A stretch of DNA of 64,000 nucleotides. It comes from Merluccius polli (Eukaryota > Chordata > Actinopteri > Gadiformes > Merlucciidae). A program made the position numbers and the translations under genes. Numbering within the stretch: position 1 is the first letter of the stretch; every line of letters starts with the position of its first letter. The notes under the pieces were generated by a model. That model was not told the DNA's origin, did no database searches, and saw nothing but the letters and a program-made list of their open reading frames with translations. Location of the stretch: contig JAOPHQ010001756.1 in NCBI GenBank assembly GCA_030340625.1, positions 48,305-112,304 on the forward strand, written 5' to 3'. Below are positions 24,501 through 58,296 of this stretch, piece after piece.

Positions 24501-26840
24501 ATCTCCGCTTCCACCAGCAACCCCACCACTGACTCCCTCTCCTCCGGACATCCTTTTGGCTCCGTTCAGGCCCTGCTTGCTCAGGCTCCCAGATCGGTTC
24601 TTGCCAGGACAAAGGTGAGTGATCAGGTGGTGACGGTCCGCAAAAAACATTCCACAGTCCACGCAAATGTGATTGCGTCCATCCATCTTGTCATTGCCGT
24701 TGGCAGAGGTTCCCACGATAGCCTGGGACTGCCGTTCTGCAGTCTGGGGCCCATGGATAAGCTGGTGATTCAGAAGGTCTTGCTTCCTGGAGAAACTCTG
24801 GCCGCAGGTGGAGCAGATCATCCTCCAATCTTGCTCCAAGTTAGACGGCCCAGGGGTGGTTGGATTGTTGGCGTGGCTGCGGAGATGGCTCCGGAGGGCT
24901 CTGAGGCTGGCATAATGGTTGCCACACACAGAGCACTGGTACACTTCCCCGTCGTCATCTTCATCTTTGTCATTGTTTCCCATCCTTTTGCCTCCACTCT
25001 GGGAGTACTGGCGCTGGCTGCTGCCTTCCTTCATGCTACTTGAGCCTCCGGAGGGCAGAGATGTCCCACCGGGACTGTGGTAGTTCATGTTCCCCATGAA
25101 GCCATTGGACATGTTGCCCTGCGGTTGCTGCTGTTGGCCACGCCGGGGGCACATGTGGGACTTGATGCCGGATATGTCACCATACATCTCGCCGCAATCT
25201 GCACACATGTGTCGGTCTGCTTGACGGTGTGCCGAGTTGCTTTGGGACAAGGAACCTCCGTCAAAGCGGTCATGAAACTCTAAAGAGTCGAGACCGCTAC
25301 TGTGACCGCCATCTGGTACAAAGTGGGCAGCGTCACCTAGGTTGCCGGGTAGTGAGATTGGAGTGGTGGCACCACTACCCTCCTGGACATAGCTCTGCTG
25401 AGAATCCAGGGTCAGTGGCTCTGAAGACAGCCAGTCATTGCTATCGTTGTTCAGGGGCTGGTTGGAGGGGCGGCCCTTGTGGCTACGTAGGTGGCTGTGC
25501 AGCGCTGCTAGGTGAGGGTACTGCTTACAGCATATGGTGCACTGGTAGTGGCCTGTCTGGTGAGATCGCTTGTGGTTCACCAGACTCCCTGCGTGGCGGT
25601 AGCTTTTTCCACACTCTCCGCACTTAAACCGCCGCTCTCCATCATCTGGGGAGTTGGCTTGGGGCACTCGGCCACCGGACGGGGACGATACTGAGCCTTG
25701 GGACCCTGAGCTCATTCCATCTGAGTTAAGGATGGTGCTCTCCTGACCGTGAGAACCGGGATGTGGATCATGGGTCAAGTAATGGACCTTGAGACTCTCG
25801 AGATCCGGATGGCCTGCGCCACAATATGCACAAGTATAGATGGGATTGTTGACGGGAGGACCCATGATGGGATCATACGGGCCCCTCTTCTCACTTGGCA
25901 GTGGCGGCAGGGGCAGCGGGTCACCCAGGGCCGGGGTATAGGCCGGGGAGCGGACTGCGCTCAGGTTGTGGGGCATGATGCCAGGGAAGCTGCGGGAGAG
26001 GCCCAGGGAGGACGAGGCTGCGTTGTGCAGCAGGATATGCTCCTGGAAGTCTGCCTTGTTTGGCAGTGCAACTTGGCACAGGTGGCAAAAGCAGGAACTC
26101 CCGTCGTCGTTCTGGTTGCTGCTGCCGCGCTCCGAGCTATGGAGGCTGCTGCTGCTGCTCACCATGGATGCCCCGGGAGTCTTGAACTTGGAGTGGGTGC
26201 GCTCGTGGCCGTTTAGCGCCGCCAGGTTGCTGAATTGCTTGAAACACACAGAGCACTTGAAAGTTCCTTGCTGGTGACACTTCTTGTGGTTCACCAAGCT
26301 ACCGTGGTGGCGGTATGTTCTGTCGCACTGATCGCACTTGAAGGGCCTGTCCCAGTCGTCGGATCCAGGGGAGCCTTTTTTTCCGTGGTCGTCTGCCTCG
26401 TGGCTTTGCAGGACACTATGGGTTATGCCACTGTTGTTCAAATGAGTACGCCCAAAGTTGTCGGAGAGGTCCTGGGCAAGGCTGTAGTCCCTCTCGTCGT
26501 GGCCGCCGTCTTCGACTACCTCCTCACTCTCTTCTTCTGTCTGCGCACTACTAGGGGACAATGTATGGATGCGTAAGTGGTTTTTCAAAGCTACTGCGTT
26601 GGGTAAAGTACGGGTACAAACGGGGCACTGAAATGAACCTACTTCGTGAGATTTCTTGTGATGGGCTAAACTTCCTGCGTGCTTGTAAATTCTTCCACAC
26701 TGCTCACACTCAAAACGTCCGGTCTCTTCCTGCTGATAATGTGCTTTCATATGTTCTAGTAGACTAGGTGTACTCGGGCAAACCATATCACACTCTTTAC
26801 AGGGGAAACCCTTTGCACGGCTCATATCATGCATTGCCAT
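20670..26840 (-). CDS. znf646: Poly-C2H2 zinc-finger protein, ZNF646-like (three coding exons, 1519 aa)
   Basis: The CDS joins 26840-24289, 23966-22848 and 21558-20670 on the - strand; both junctions are phase 2 and the total (4560 bases) closes on TAG. I count about 32 C2H2-type units, roughly five of them degenerate. Most occur as doublets: a CxxCGRxYRHxxSLxNHKxxH finger, a TG-x-[FY] link, then a CxxCxKxxxNLxALKNHxRxH finger. That doublet style and the CxQCGRxY(R/K)H signature are typical of vertebrate ZNF646, whose human form is about 1.8 kaa and sits beside STX1B. The start is the ATG at 26840 (MAMHDMSRAKG), four bases after a tacag acceptor; the frame open upstream to 26873 begins with GTG and crosses that acceptor. 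The protein is presumably nuclear and DNA-binding; its function is not established. A ZNF668-like paralogue is the main alternative, but length and number of fingers favour ZNF646. Confidence 0.85.
21117..21119 (-). other. Internal splice donor in znf646 exon 3 that fits the distal terminal exon
   Basis: On the - strand, the last exon base is 21119 and gtatga follows from 21118. The cut falls in the linker between fingers 28 and 29 after HPH plus one base (phase 1). The acceptor of the exon at 14632 also needs exactly one base, producing HPH-D-LSPVG in frame. The donor is good but not perfect; use is inferred. Confidence 0.45.
22848..23966 (-). CDS. znf646: znf646 coding exon 2 (fingers 16-24, residues 851-1223)
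   Basis: Acceptor gccgcag (AG at 23968-23967) restores Arg851 from the split codon AG/G and gives HKCEECGKAFKIQKQLINH at once. The exon holds nine finger units, three of them degenerate at the last ligand (CQECGKGFRTQKQLATH, CDGCCEGYATADELAAHDC, CPSCGKSFQGRSGLARHRC). It ends CRY plus AC before donor gtgagt (22847-22842). Reading on into the intron hits a stop after one more codon. Confidence 0.87.
24289..26840 (-). CDS. znf646: znf646 coding exon 1 (fingers 1-15, residues 1-850)
   Basis: Begins MAMHDMSRAKGF and ends HFDLK plus AG, followed by donor gtacgt (24288-24283). It carries 15 C2H2-type units: an isolated N-terminal finger (CKECDMVCPSTPSLLEH), several YRH/NLxAL doublets, and two truncated units whose final His is replaced by Cys (around CADCGEMYGDISGIKSHMC and CVDCGMFFADRHHLITHLC). 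Long linkers rich in Ser, Gly, Asn and Gln separate the doublets, with one acidic patch (KDEDDDGE). Antisense open frames over this exon are shadows. Confidence 0.87.
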
Positions 26841-29701
26841 AGTACTGTAATCCAAATTTGAAGGGAGAATCACAGTTCACAATGCAGTAATGAACAGTGA
26901 TGAGGAAGAGGTGGGGGGAGGGGAGGGAGAAGACTGTGGCTTAGCTGTTTAGCAGTGGGCGGTGGCAGCCATGTTCTCCCCAGGAGCTGGATACAGGTTC
27001 AGCCAATCAAGGCCCTTCCTGGCAAGCAGGAGGGGGGCCTGGGGTCACAGCGGCCAATGGGGTAACACTGTAACAAACAAACAGGAAAAAAACACTATGT
27101 TACGAAATCAGAATTGCATAAGGTTACATTTCAAATCTAGTCCTACATCCAAGTACAAAACTACATTCCTTATTTAGCTGATGAGACAAAATGTGGGCAT
27201 CCATTTATATGCAATGTTCAATAACGGATCAACTGGTGAAATTGAATGCAAACTTTTACTTCCAAGTGAAATTGTTGCATTGCATGTAAACCAATTTCCT
27301 CCTTCTGCTTCCTATAATCTTTGACTTCACATAAAACATCACCTTGTTGCATAGTAGGGGTGTCACAATTCCGACATTGACCCAAATTAGCTTTTGATCA
27401 TCGAAAATCAAAAGGAGGACCGGATGTTTGTGGGACTGTTATCTAGTGGCTCTTATTTTACTTTGTGTGTTAAACAGTTATTTCACCAATGTGATGAAAT
27501 CTGTTTGTTATATTTTAAATAAATTATTAAAATGTTACCATATGGCCTTAGTGTGGTACATTCCTAAAGAAATAGTGGTTATATCACACATACAATGTAG
27601 CCTATCTTTTTAAAGAAGAATTTGAAGTTGTCATAAAACCAATGTTATCTTGGGCTTTACTAATCAAGACTTGATAGTCTAACAATGGCATAGCTGTCAG
27701 TGCTGAATGTATTTATTTTGTAATCATCTTTTAATCATTTGTTTAAGTCGAATCGAATGGTGGATTTGGAGAATTGTGAAAGCCCTATTGCATAGCTGTT
27801 CACAATTTAACATTTTGTCATTAAAGCATTAGATTGTCTACATATCTAGACCTAAAGAATACTCCAGCTCACATTGAAAGCTGTGGCTATGTTTACCTAG
27901 CCTGCAGGGCCACACCTTTGTTTATAGTGTAAAGAAAAGAGCAGAAAGACCCCCCCCCCCCAATCCACTACAGCAGTGACAAAGGGCCAGATGTTTTACT
28001 GCCCTTTCTCCATTGATGGTCAAACAGTTTAGTTTAGCAGTTTCTAATAGAAAACCTTAAACTTTATTTGCTAGAAACTATTTTAGCCATTATATTAACA
28101 TGCCACTGTTCCAGGCTATTTTTAATCCTTTATTAACCATTTTCTACCCTCATCCTTAAGCAATTAAATATGTATGCAATAATATCAGTTTCAAATGCAA
28201 CGCAATCTGCTAAATCTCTTAATAGTAGCAATGCCACCTAAAGCCTTAAGCACTGCCTTTTGGAAAAGCATGCTGATTTTTAAGAATTTACATTTTTTTG
28301 TTTCTGGATTCTGCTACCATGCCATTTCTTGAGCAACCCTATGCTCTGAATCCGCCCTTGTCTTGGAGTTTTAGGGCTTGTGGCTCCTAAGCTGGTGACT
28401 CAATATTGACATACTGTGTTTGTTCCTGTCACCACGTGACTGCAATACGCAGGGGGAAGGCAACTTCACAGGCCAACATTTCTTCATACAATGGGTTAAT
28501 AGTCTGCACCCCATGCCCTCTCATCCATAGATGGATCACCAGGATCTTGATGCAACCATGCATACAACAAGCAGGAATTGCGTGTACAATTTTTCTCTGC
28601 TCTTTATATACAATTAACAGACTTTACTCTGGCAGCACATACTGTATAGTGCTGCCTTGAAAAAAATGTAAACATCTCATACCAGAATACAACAAATGAT
28701 GCAAATGATCATGAGCAATTCCGTGCTGAACAACTGGACAACGAATGACAAGATTGAATAGCATATGCTAGAGTCATAGTAGCAGTTGTGTTTGTTGATG
28801 GTCAGTCGTCCCACTTGTAGCTTTAATTGATATAGATTCCTAATCAGAGTATCTGCAGGTTTCAGACAAGCCAGTTCAATTTAAGACTTTTTTTAATACC
28901 ACTTAGCCACACTTAATACCACAACACAATTTAATACCGATTCTACAGCCCAAGGCATGTAGGTAAATTATCCTGACAGCCGCAAAAGTCAGACCTATGC
29001 AAATTACATTTAAGACTTAAATAGGTAATACCTCTGCGGGTACCCTGCTAATACTTAAAGATTATTATGAATGTGGTTGATATGTGTATAATTGCCAACC
29101 CAGTTTAATTTTAAGTAGTATGACAATATCCCCCTTGTCTTTAACTTATCTTATCTAGGACTTTATCCATGGTAGAACGTGTGAATAAGCAAAAGTATGT
29201 TTAAAGATGACATCAGTTCTAGTTTATGGCAGGTACTACAGAGCTGCTAGTTAATTTAGGAATTTTCCATGTGGATTCAAAGTTAATTTTGTCCTAAGTT
29301 GAGAAAAAGAATTTGCCCAAAAGCATATTTCAGCAGTAACTGAGCCAACTATGAGGCTAGTAATTTGAGGTTCCGCTGAGGTACCTGACAGATACATCTG
29401 CCTGGTGTTTAGCTGTTCTAAACAGATGGAGTCGCAAAACTCTGGTTTAATGTATAGTTTGCACATGGCTGCCATGCCAGCTTATATGCCATTGGCTATT
29501 TCTTTAAAGTTAGAAGCCTCGTTAAGATGCCTTAATATGTCTGACACTTGCTATAGGTCCTTATAGTGGCACACTAAGAACACCCCCCTCCACCACCAAC
29601 TGTCTTCGGCATGAAGAAGAAAACTTGGCTGCACTTTAAGCAGTTAATCACTACTCACTATAACAGGTTACACTTTATAGTGTATACAAGATACAGGCAT
29701 A

Positions 29702-29928
29702 CAGGGTTTCCCACAGCTGTCTATAGGCGAGGCGCAGCGCCTCTGTTCAATGACCCACCGCCTCTACAAATAAACCTTTAAAAAAAAAAAAAAAAAGGTA
29801 CCCTGTTCAACATTAAATGAAATACAACATAAAGGGTAATGTGTTCATTTACAAAGCTTACATATGCTTTTTTTTTCATTTACAGTTTACAGGGGCCCTC
29901 TTGCAGTGTAGTTGAACATAAATGACTG

Positions 29929-29968
<40 letters not shown>

Positions 29969-30571
29969 ACAACTTTCAGCTCACACTATGTTTTGTGTTC
30001 CTGGAAACAAACGACAAATGACTGGAGAAATATATGGGTCTGACTAATGCCTGGAACGCAATCAGTGAACATGAGATTCATATGTAATGCAGACTTTACC
30101 TTATTACTCCAGTAAATAAAGACAATCTTAGTAACGACATGCCAACGTTACCTTATTACTTTCTAAACGTAGTCTGGCTGAATGAGTCCGGTCAGCCAGA
30201 CTACTTTATAGACTACGTGAGATTTCCCAAACTGAATAAATACAGCACATATCTAGACAGAATTGCTTGGTTAGCTACAATGTGTGCTGTCTTGTTGACC
30301 ACATATTTGACCATACGTTATGAGCTAACAGGTTAGTTTAGCTCATGGAACACTGATGTGACATTGAGGAAATTATGTCCATTAGTCTCGAGAGCAGTGA
30401 CTAATCTGATTACGATACAGCGCCACCCCATTGGCGTAATGCCGCAATTGCAGTTGCAAAGGACAGAAATCCACCGCAAGTGCAACGCTTGTTAGAAAAT
30501 AGTGAGTTTTGTCGAGAGCTGGAGGCGGCACGAAATTTGACGGAGAAATTCTCCATGCAGGAAAAACCCTG
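29702..30571. mobile_element. hAT-like non-autonomous DNA element
   Basis: Left end starts CAGGGTTTCCCACAG and right end finishes GCAGGAAAAACCCTG, imperfect inverted termini of the CAGGG type seen in fish hAT elements. The interior contains an A-run (29779-29794), a (CT)n run (29936-29963) and a hairpin at 30169-30204. No transposase frame. No clean 8-bp target duplication was found, so the boundaries are tentative. Confidence 0.5.
30169..30204. repeat. Perfect 13-bp stem hairpin inside the hAT-like element
   Basis: GTAGTCTGGCTGA is followed after 10 bases by TCAGCCAGACTAC, an exact reverse complement. Confidence 0.85.
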
Positions 30572-30674
30572 TACTGTAAATAATATAATACATCTATGAA
30601 ATCAAACAGTGGCCGGTCTCTGGAGATAGACCTCCCTTCTGTCCCATTATGATAAATTGATGTAGGCCTATTAT

Positions 30675-31070
30675 AATGTGCTGTAGTCAAGATATATAGC
30701 CTACCTATATGATCTCAGAGCCATCAATTGAGTGTAATTTGTTAAAAATGGCAGTCATCCGTCAGGTATTAGTGCGTGAAACGCAAGAATCTGTTTTAGT
30801 TGACTGTGAGTCTGTATGAGACAATTTAGCTTTTAGACCACTCCAGCCTAATTTCTAACCTCCGATTGTTTTGGGGAAATTATCTTGCCTGTCAATCACA
30901 TGTAGTGAATGATCACATGTTGCCAAGCTCCACCACAGGTGCGTGAATGCAACACTTCTCAATTGCAGAGAAACTTAGGGAGGGAGGAAGTGTTTTTGGG
31001 GTTGTTTATTTTCAAAACCTTGCTCTCTTCTGCACTCTTTCCAACTCTCAAATCTTGCCTACAGCAGCCT
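30675..31070. mobile_element. MITE family A, copy 2 (diverged)
   Basis: Begins with a damaged terminus (GTGCTGTAGTCAAGAT) and ends AATCTTGCCTACAGCAG. The interior order of blocks (ATTGAGTGTAAT, CCGTCAGGTATTAGTG, GACCACTC, TTGCCTGTCAATCACA) is the same as in copies 1 and 3. More decayed than the other two. Confidence 0.75.
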
Positions 31071-33999
31071 CTAGTCTAGCCTACAGTCACATTTTAGGAT
31101 ACAGCCCTACTGCTTGCCTCTTTCTCTGAACCACTTTCCCCCCCACTAAACTTTGTTTTGTGGGAAACCCATATATATGCATCAGTGCATGCAGACAGAA
31201 CAGAAGTGAAAATATTTATTTAAATGTGATCCCATTTCAGAAAATGCCTTCACTGATGTAGGGGGCCGTATTGTGGGCTAAAGCTGCACAGCAAAAAAGG
31301 GCTTTCTATTCTTAAACACATTGCTAGCTAAAGTCGGTATCCTCATCCTCGTTAAATGATTTGGATTAATTAATGTAGCAACTGAAACCCCTGGAGGATC
31401 AACGGACCTCTCTCACAAGTACAAACACCTTCATTAAAAACAGGTACACTCTCGGACAGATAGAGCGACAGAGAGGGATAAAGACAGAGGGAGAGAGGAA
31501 TAGAGACAGAGGGAGAGAGAGGGATAGTGTGAGGGACAGAAGGATAGTGTGAGAGAAAAGAGAGGAATGGAGAGAGAGGGAGAGAAAGAGTGTGTTACAG
31601 ACTGCCCAGATTTGAGAAGTGTGAAAAAAGGAGGGAATTTTTTTCAGCAGCAGCAGCTCAAAGCAAAGCGAGAGGGGGAAGAGAGAAAAAAAAAGGTGTG
31701 GAGGTTTTGATTGGCGGGAGAGAAAATGGAGGGGCTGGGGGAGTGAGCTAGACGCAGAGAGGAGAGTGAGGAGAGCTTGCGCACACACACACACACACAC
31801 ACGTGTGCGTGCACGTGTGTGTGCACGTGCGCAGACAGAGCCAACAGGCCTTGATGTGCTGCAGCCTGGCAGGTAGGAGCACAGGAGGGGGAGGGGAGAG
31901 GGGGAGGAATGGCCAACAGCCACATATTGTGTACGGACCAAACACTGGCTTTAGGACAGAAAATAAACACACACAAACACACAATAGGCAGAATACAGGG
32001 GTGAACCCCATCAGTCTTTCATTTTAACAATACCATTTTTTTGTCATTAGGCATGAATAAATAATAATAATAATAATAAATGATGAATTAATCAATGATT
32101 TGTTTGGTCATTTTGTAGTCAGGGGAACATTTAACATTCATAGAAAACCAAATATATTAAATATATTTGTAGAATGAATGAATCAGCCAGGAAGAGATAA
32201 GCAATGATTCTTAATTGAGGTTAATTGAGGTTCAGTACTTAAAATCAGTTCTCACCATGGGGGTTAATGCACCCAAATCACACTCACTGCTCAGTCCTCT
32301 TAACATAAAAGATCACCTTAGAAAATGAACTCCCACTACATCTTAATAGAATATCCCTTATAAGAAAATGCTATAACCTCCACACACATTTACTTGAATT
32401 ATCTTCAAAAGAAACTCTGGTACTGAACACACCGTAATACTCTACCACATGTCAATGGAGTCAAGACTTGAAGAAGAACCCACAACCTCTGCCTGCCATA
32501 AAGACACCTTTTTTACATTCAAACAACATTTTCCCCTCTGGAACATTGGCACTGGGCTTGGAGAATGCCTAATTGTTTGTTCCTCTCCCCCGAAGCCACA
32601 TTTCAACATGAGTAAATAGATGCCAGATTGATAGGGGCAAACAATGTCTATTCTGTCTGTATCATTCATCATAATGTGTGTGGGTATACAGAGATGAGAT
32701 GAGATGTGTTTGACATGCCCCGGAGCTCCATGTAAACTGTTTTGAGAAAGTTGCTTTCTATATCTCCATGCCGTTTCTGTACCTGTATAGTGACCAATTC
32801 AACAGGGGTTGAATAGCAGTAGCCTGCTGATATAGACTTCTAGACCATTTCACTCATTACACTTAATACAAACTCACTGCACTAATATAGCAAGGCTCAG
32901 AAATAAAACACCAAAATACCAGCCAGTCTCTCCAGGAGGCAGGTTAGTATCCAGAAAGCTGTAAATAGTTTAAACGACACATCTGAAGATGGCGAAACGA
33001 CAGGCCTGGTTAGCGTCTCACCTGATTGCGCATGGCAGAACGTATGTATGACCAAAGAGTACAGACTTACAGAACCTGCAGTTAATCTGGGGGTTGTAGT
33101 TTTTCCGTTTTTAAAACACTAGGCTGAGGGCTTCTATGGCCGAAAGAAAGCCAATCGACTCCAATATGACGGATCCCAGGCAGACGTCCCCTCATCCTGT
33201 CTGTGTTAACTGTTCAGGTCACAAAAGATGCTTTGCAGATCCGTTCCTCTTACTATCAACCATGTCAAGGGCACCAACACCCAGCAAAGTGAAACACTGC
33301 CATAACCACATAAACTACAATCAGTTAGAATAGGGTAAGCCATGGGAGTTAACGCTGTGAAATATATATCTAAACACGTATCAATTAAATAGCGTATAAA
33401 TAAGTATCAATGAGTCAATCATTCAACAAGTAAGTCTTCTTGGTACATTTTCATTGAGGAGCTTGTACTGTTTTGGGTGGATTGTACAAAGCGCATGTTA
33501 TTTGCCAAGAACTGCTTGCAGAGAAAACCCTTTTTTGAAAATGACCAGAGAAAGTGAACAGACAAACCACAACCTCCACATCAGTGCTGGTGGGCTGGCC
33601 GCTACCCCCCAGAAAGGTACTGTTATTACCATTTCCACAATGCAGTTTGCACTGTGGGCCATTTAGTAGTGGTAGTATATACGATGGAAAGCCTCACACA
33701 CACACAAACAAAACGTTTCACTGGATCAGTTAAACGGGGAAAAAAATAAACTTAGTAATGTTAATTACAAAAGCAAATGGATTGACTTCATGCTAAATGT
33801 TTCATTAAAATTCAGCCGTTTCAAACAAGCTCTTAGAAATCAAATCCACGCAAAAAAAAAGTACATCTCCTAAAGCCCATTTCTTGGAGATAATGTAGAA
33901 AAGCCCGGTGTAAAACAAGGCGTGCTGCTCATTCGACCGCATTGCAATGCATTGAAAACGACTTCTACGAGTTTTGTTGTCCACATCGCTACCGAATTG

Positions 34000-35650
34000 T
34001 AAATATGACCAAATATCCCGTTTCCCTGCTGAAATAACCCGGTCCTGTTTCTGTTTACACATGCGTTGTTTTGATGCGAGCGTAAGCACACTCCCCGGCT
34101 CGCAGCGATGCAAACACAAATCACAACCCACGATATATCGGTGGAAAAACGACCGAGGCTTTTATAGTTTTCGACGGTAAAAGCAGTAAATAAAAACAAA
34201 AGCTGCTGACCTTGGACCGTCTTTTGCACGCCGGGTTCAGCCCAGCATGAATTTGCCAGGACAAAAGCGGGGGCATCTTTACCGCCGACATTTCCCTTCG
34301 CCCACTCCCATTATTTTCCAACAACTACTGCATAGTCGCGAATAATATCGGCGAGCAAATCCCCGCTTCTACGCCTTTTTATTCAGAAAAAAAGCATAAC
34401 TAATTGTGTTTTTTTGCGTGGGGCAATTCACGGCGCTGGGCGGCGAGGCGATATTATCCACATCTCAGCCCACCTCAGCCCACTTTCACCGAGACCCCAT
34501 TTTCATCGGAAAATGGCTTTCGAACAGCGAGCCATTTTCCCATGCTAACCGCCTAGCTAACGCGTTAGCCGACAATGTTAGGTTTTTTTTCTATCTCTGC
34601 AAACATTGCAGGCGAGCTGGACTCGTGGATCAAGGGGGGCGGGAAATGTCGGACGCAATACTCATATCTTGCGATCGCGGGAATGCGAGCGGCCTCATCC
34701 CGACTGAATCACTTTCCAATTATACATTTTGTGGTCATCGGGTAAAAAGGCAAACTTGCAACGGCTATGCGGCCGCCTTAGCAGCTAGCCAGCTAGCACC
34801 CCCCACGATGGTAGAAAAAGTGAGGAAAACGGAAGTCCCGCATGCAATATACCTGCGATATATCCACACCAACGTGCAACAATTGTTCCATTTGCACGAA
34901 AACAACCGCCCGTTTTCGTTTTTCCACAAACACACCCGCGAGCCCGGCATTATTTTTAACAATTTACTGCACGGCGAACACCGCTAGCGCGGACAGCTAG
35001 CCTAGCCTAGCGGTAGCTAACCTAGGGGCTAGCCCGGACCGACACAAAGATCTCGACAAATACGCTACGGCCCGCGGATGGAAAACCTAGTTTTTTCAGC
35101 CGCCCGGCGCCGTCGACTTACCCCTCAGTTGGCCCTTGTGCCCACGGCGTGAACGGTGCAAAAATGTCGGGGGGGGAGAAAGCGGGATCGCCTTGAGTTC
35201 ATCGATTAGACATGGTTGTGTTTTCTCCAAATCAACAATCGACTTGAGCGCTTCGCTCGTTTTTTCCAGCGGTTCAACATACTTCCTGCACGCCGCGCCG
35301 CCAAGCAGGGACAGACGTGCTCTGGCGCGTCATCATGCGCAGAATACAATTTCGGCGGCCAACGAAAAGTCTTTTAGCCTTTCGACCCGCTTTTTCTCTT
35401 TCGGGGAAAACGGATTCGAATTAAGTCAATTTAGCTTTAATTTCCAAGTTCATACATCACTTGTTTACGTCCATTTTGCTCCTGCGCGGTGCATGTTAGT
35501 GGCGAAAAAAAGGGAAAAAAATCGAAGAAGTCAAACGTCCGCGCGCACGCACGCACACATACGCACGCACATACACACACATAGTGTTGGTGCAGCTCTT
35601 CTTTTGTCCATAGCCGCTGAATCTCGCTTATATCTTACATTTTGAGGTCG
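34000..35650 (-). promoter_or_regulatory. CpG-rich region; likely znf646 promoter and 5' exon
   Basis: CG dinucleotides are dense here and sparse in flanking sequence. On the - strand there is a strong donor, CTGAGGG followed by gtaagt (exon end 35122), and a weaker one, CCAAG followed by gtcagc (exon end 34211). Either could end a non-coding first exon spliced to the acceptor at 26845. A block of GCTAGC-like words (34985-35035) lies inside. The long + strand open frame at 34406-34987 is a by-product of GC content. Confidence 0.5.
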
Positions 35651-57165
<21,515 letters not shown>

Positions 57166-57189
57166 GAAAAACCCCAACGGTCCTCACAG

Positions 57190-57341
57190 ACGGTTTCTAC
57201 ATCAAACAGGAACCGCAGCGCCCAGCTGTCCATTCGTCTTCCTCCTCCTCCGACGACTCACAACCTTTTCTTTTTCTTTCCCGCTCTTCTCACACAACCG
57301 CCAACAATCAGCCTGAATTGAGATTTCAAGATCGACTGTGA
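57190..57341 (+). CDS. mbtd1: mbtd1 alternative last exon, tail B (50 residues)
   Basis: A second acceptor, tcctcacag (ending 57189), joined to exon 17 in the same phase, gives DGFYIKQEP and then a Ser-rich stretch ending ELRFQDRL, TGA at 57339-57341. FYIKQEP is the ending I recall for mammalian MBTD1. It would give a 744-aa protein. The polypyrimidine tract of this acceptor is poor. Confidence 0.45.
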
Positions 57342-57879
57342 TTCCTTTTTTTTTGTTCTTTTCTTCTCTGCTTCTAGTTTTGGTGACAATAACAAAAAGT
57401 CACACACTTGGTGTGAGAGTTCATCAAATCGGTACAAGTGCCGTTTTTTATTTTCTCACACTTGACGTTCAAAGCTTTTGTTTTTTTCAGATGACTTCCT
57501 CCCCCATGGAGGGAGGAGAAGCTTGGAGGAGGGGGGGGGGGGGTTTAAGACTGCCGTCTTCTATCTCGTCACTCTTCTTCCCAACAACACCCCTTTTTTG
57601 TGTTGGGGTCTCCAGCCTCCATGCAGTCTCCCCGAACCTGAAGAGGGAGAGCCCAGAACTCCCCTGCCCCCCCCCCCCCCCCCCCCCCCCAACACCACCT
57701 TCTACTGGTAAGTCTGAACGTCTTCAGGGACCCTAATGGAATAGGAGAAAGGTCATGACTGCCATGTGACCAGACAGCACACACACACACACACACAAAA
57801 ACCAATGGATATACGGGGGTGACAATGCCAGCCAAACACATGGCGACTAACAGACTCACACTAGCACCTTGCACATCGC

Positions 57880-58010
57880 GAGCAGCTCAGGGGGTTGAGG
57901 TGGGCTCTTGCTCAAGGGTACAGTTCCACTGTTGCCAGTAGAAGCCAAGGGGATTGAACCAGCAACCCTGCAGTCGTCAGATGACCTGCTCTACCTCTCG
58001 TGCTACCGCT
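57880..58010 (-). mobile_element. tRNA-derived SINE fragment
   Basis: Read on the - strand: AGCGGTAGCACGAGAGGTAG (A-box side), GGTTGCTGGTTCAATCCCC (B box), then TGTACCCTTGAGCAAGAGCC, a common fish SINE body block. Confidence 0.7.
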
Positions 58011-58290
58011 CAAGATGTCCCTTAATAAGGAAAGTAGCTTTTGGTGAGCTTTGCCGTGTGTCCGGTCGACCCTGACTGAAGGTGAACAAGTGTTTCTATG
58101 TCTGCCAGCATTCTGCCTACATTTACTTTGTCTCTGTCTCGAGGTTCCTGAAAAGAAATTAACATGACTTGATAAAAATCTGTCTTTGTCAATTCAGAAT
58201 AGTGACTCTTTGTGGGATTGTAGCTCACTTTTTCAAAGTATAATACTTTGCCAATACTTTGAAACTAGCCAGTAACTGAAAATGTAAGCA

Positions 58291-58296
58291 AATAAA
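58291..58296 (+). promoter_or_regulatory. Candidate poly(A) signal of mbtd1
   Basis: AATAAA about 1.13 kb after the tail A stop codon. Confidence 0.35.

Larger units (their letters stand above)
26841..35121 (-). other. Presumed 5' UTR intron of znf646 (about 8.3 kb)
   Basis: From the acceptor at 26846-26845 up to the CpG-rich region there is no coding exon that I can support. Contents: ordinary AT-rich sequence 27.1-29.7 kb, a hAT-like element (29702-30571), MITE family A copy 2 (30675-31070), a CA/CG simple repeat (31786-31832), a short (AAT)n at 32060, and unremarkable sequence to 34 kb. Confidence 0.45.

Noticed and set aside
20751..26576. Many + strand open frames over znf646 (e.g. 21087-21611, 24303-25043)
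   Set aside because: They are antisense shadows of the finger-coding exons; the regular Cys/His spacing exists only on the - strand.
26841..26873. Extended znf646 start at 26873
   Set aside because: The first codon there is GTG, and the extension crosses a tacag splice acceptor; the ATG at 26840 is the first usable start.
33136..33666. Short + strand frames near the CpG region (33136-33333, 33454-33666)
   Set aside because: 60-70 codons, no motifs, no splice support.
34406..34987. 193-codon + strand open frame in the CpG-rich region
   Set aside because: Composition-driven: few stops because of high GC. No domain, no splice context, and it overlaps the presumed znf646 promoter on the other strand.
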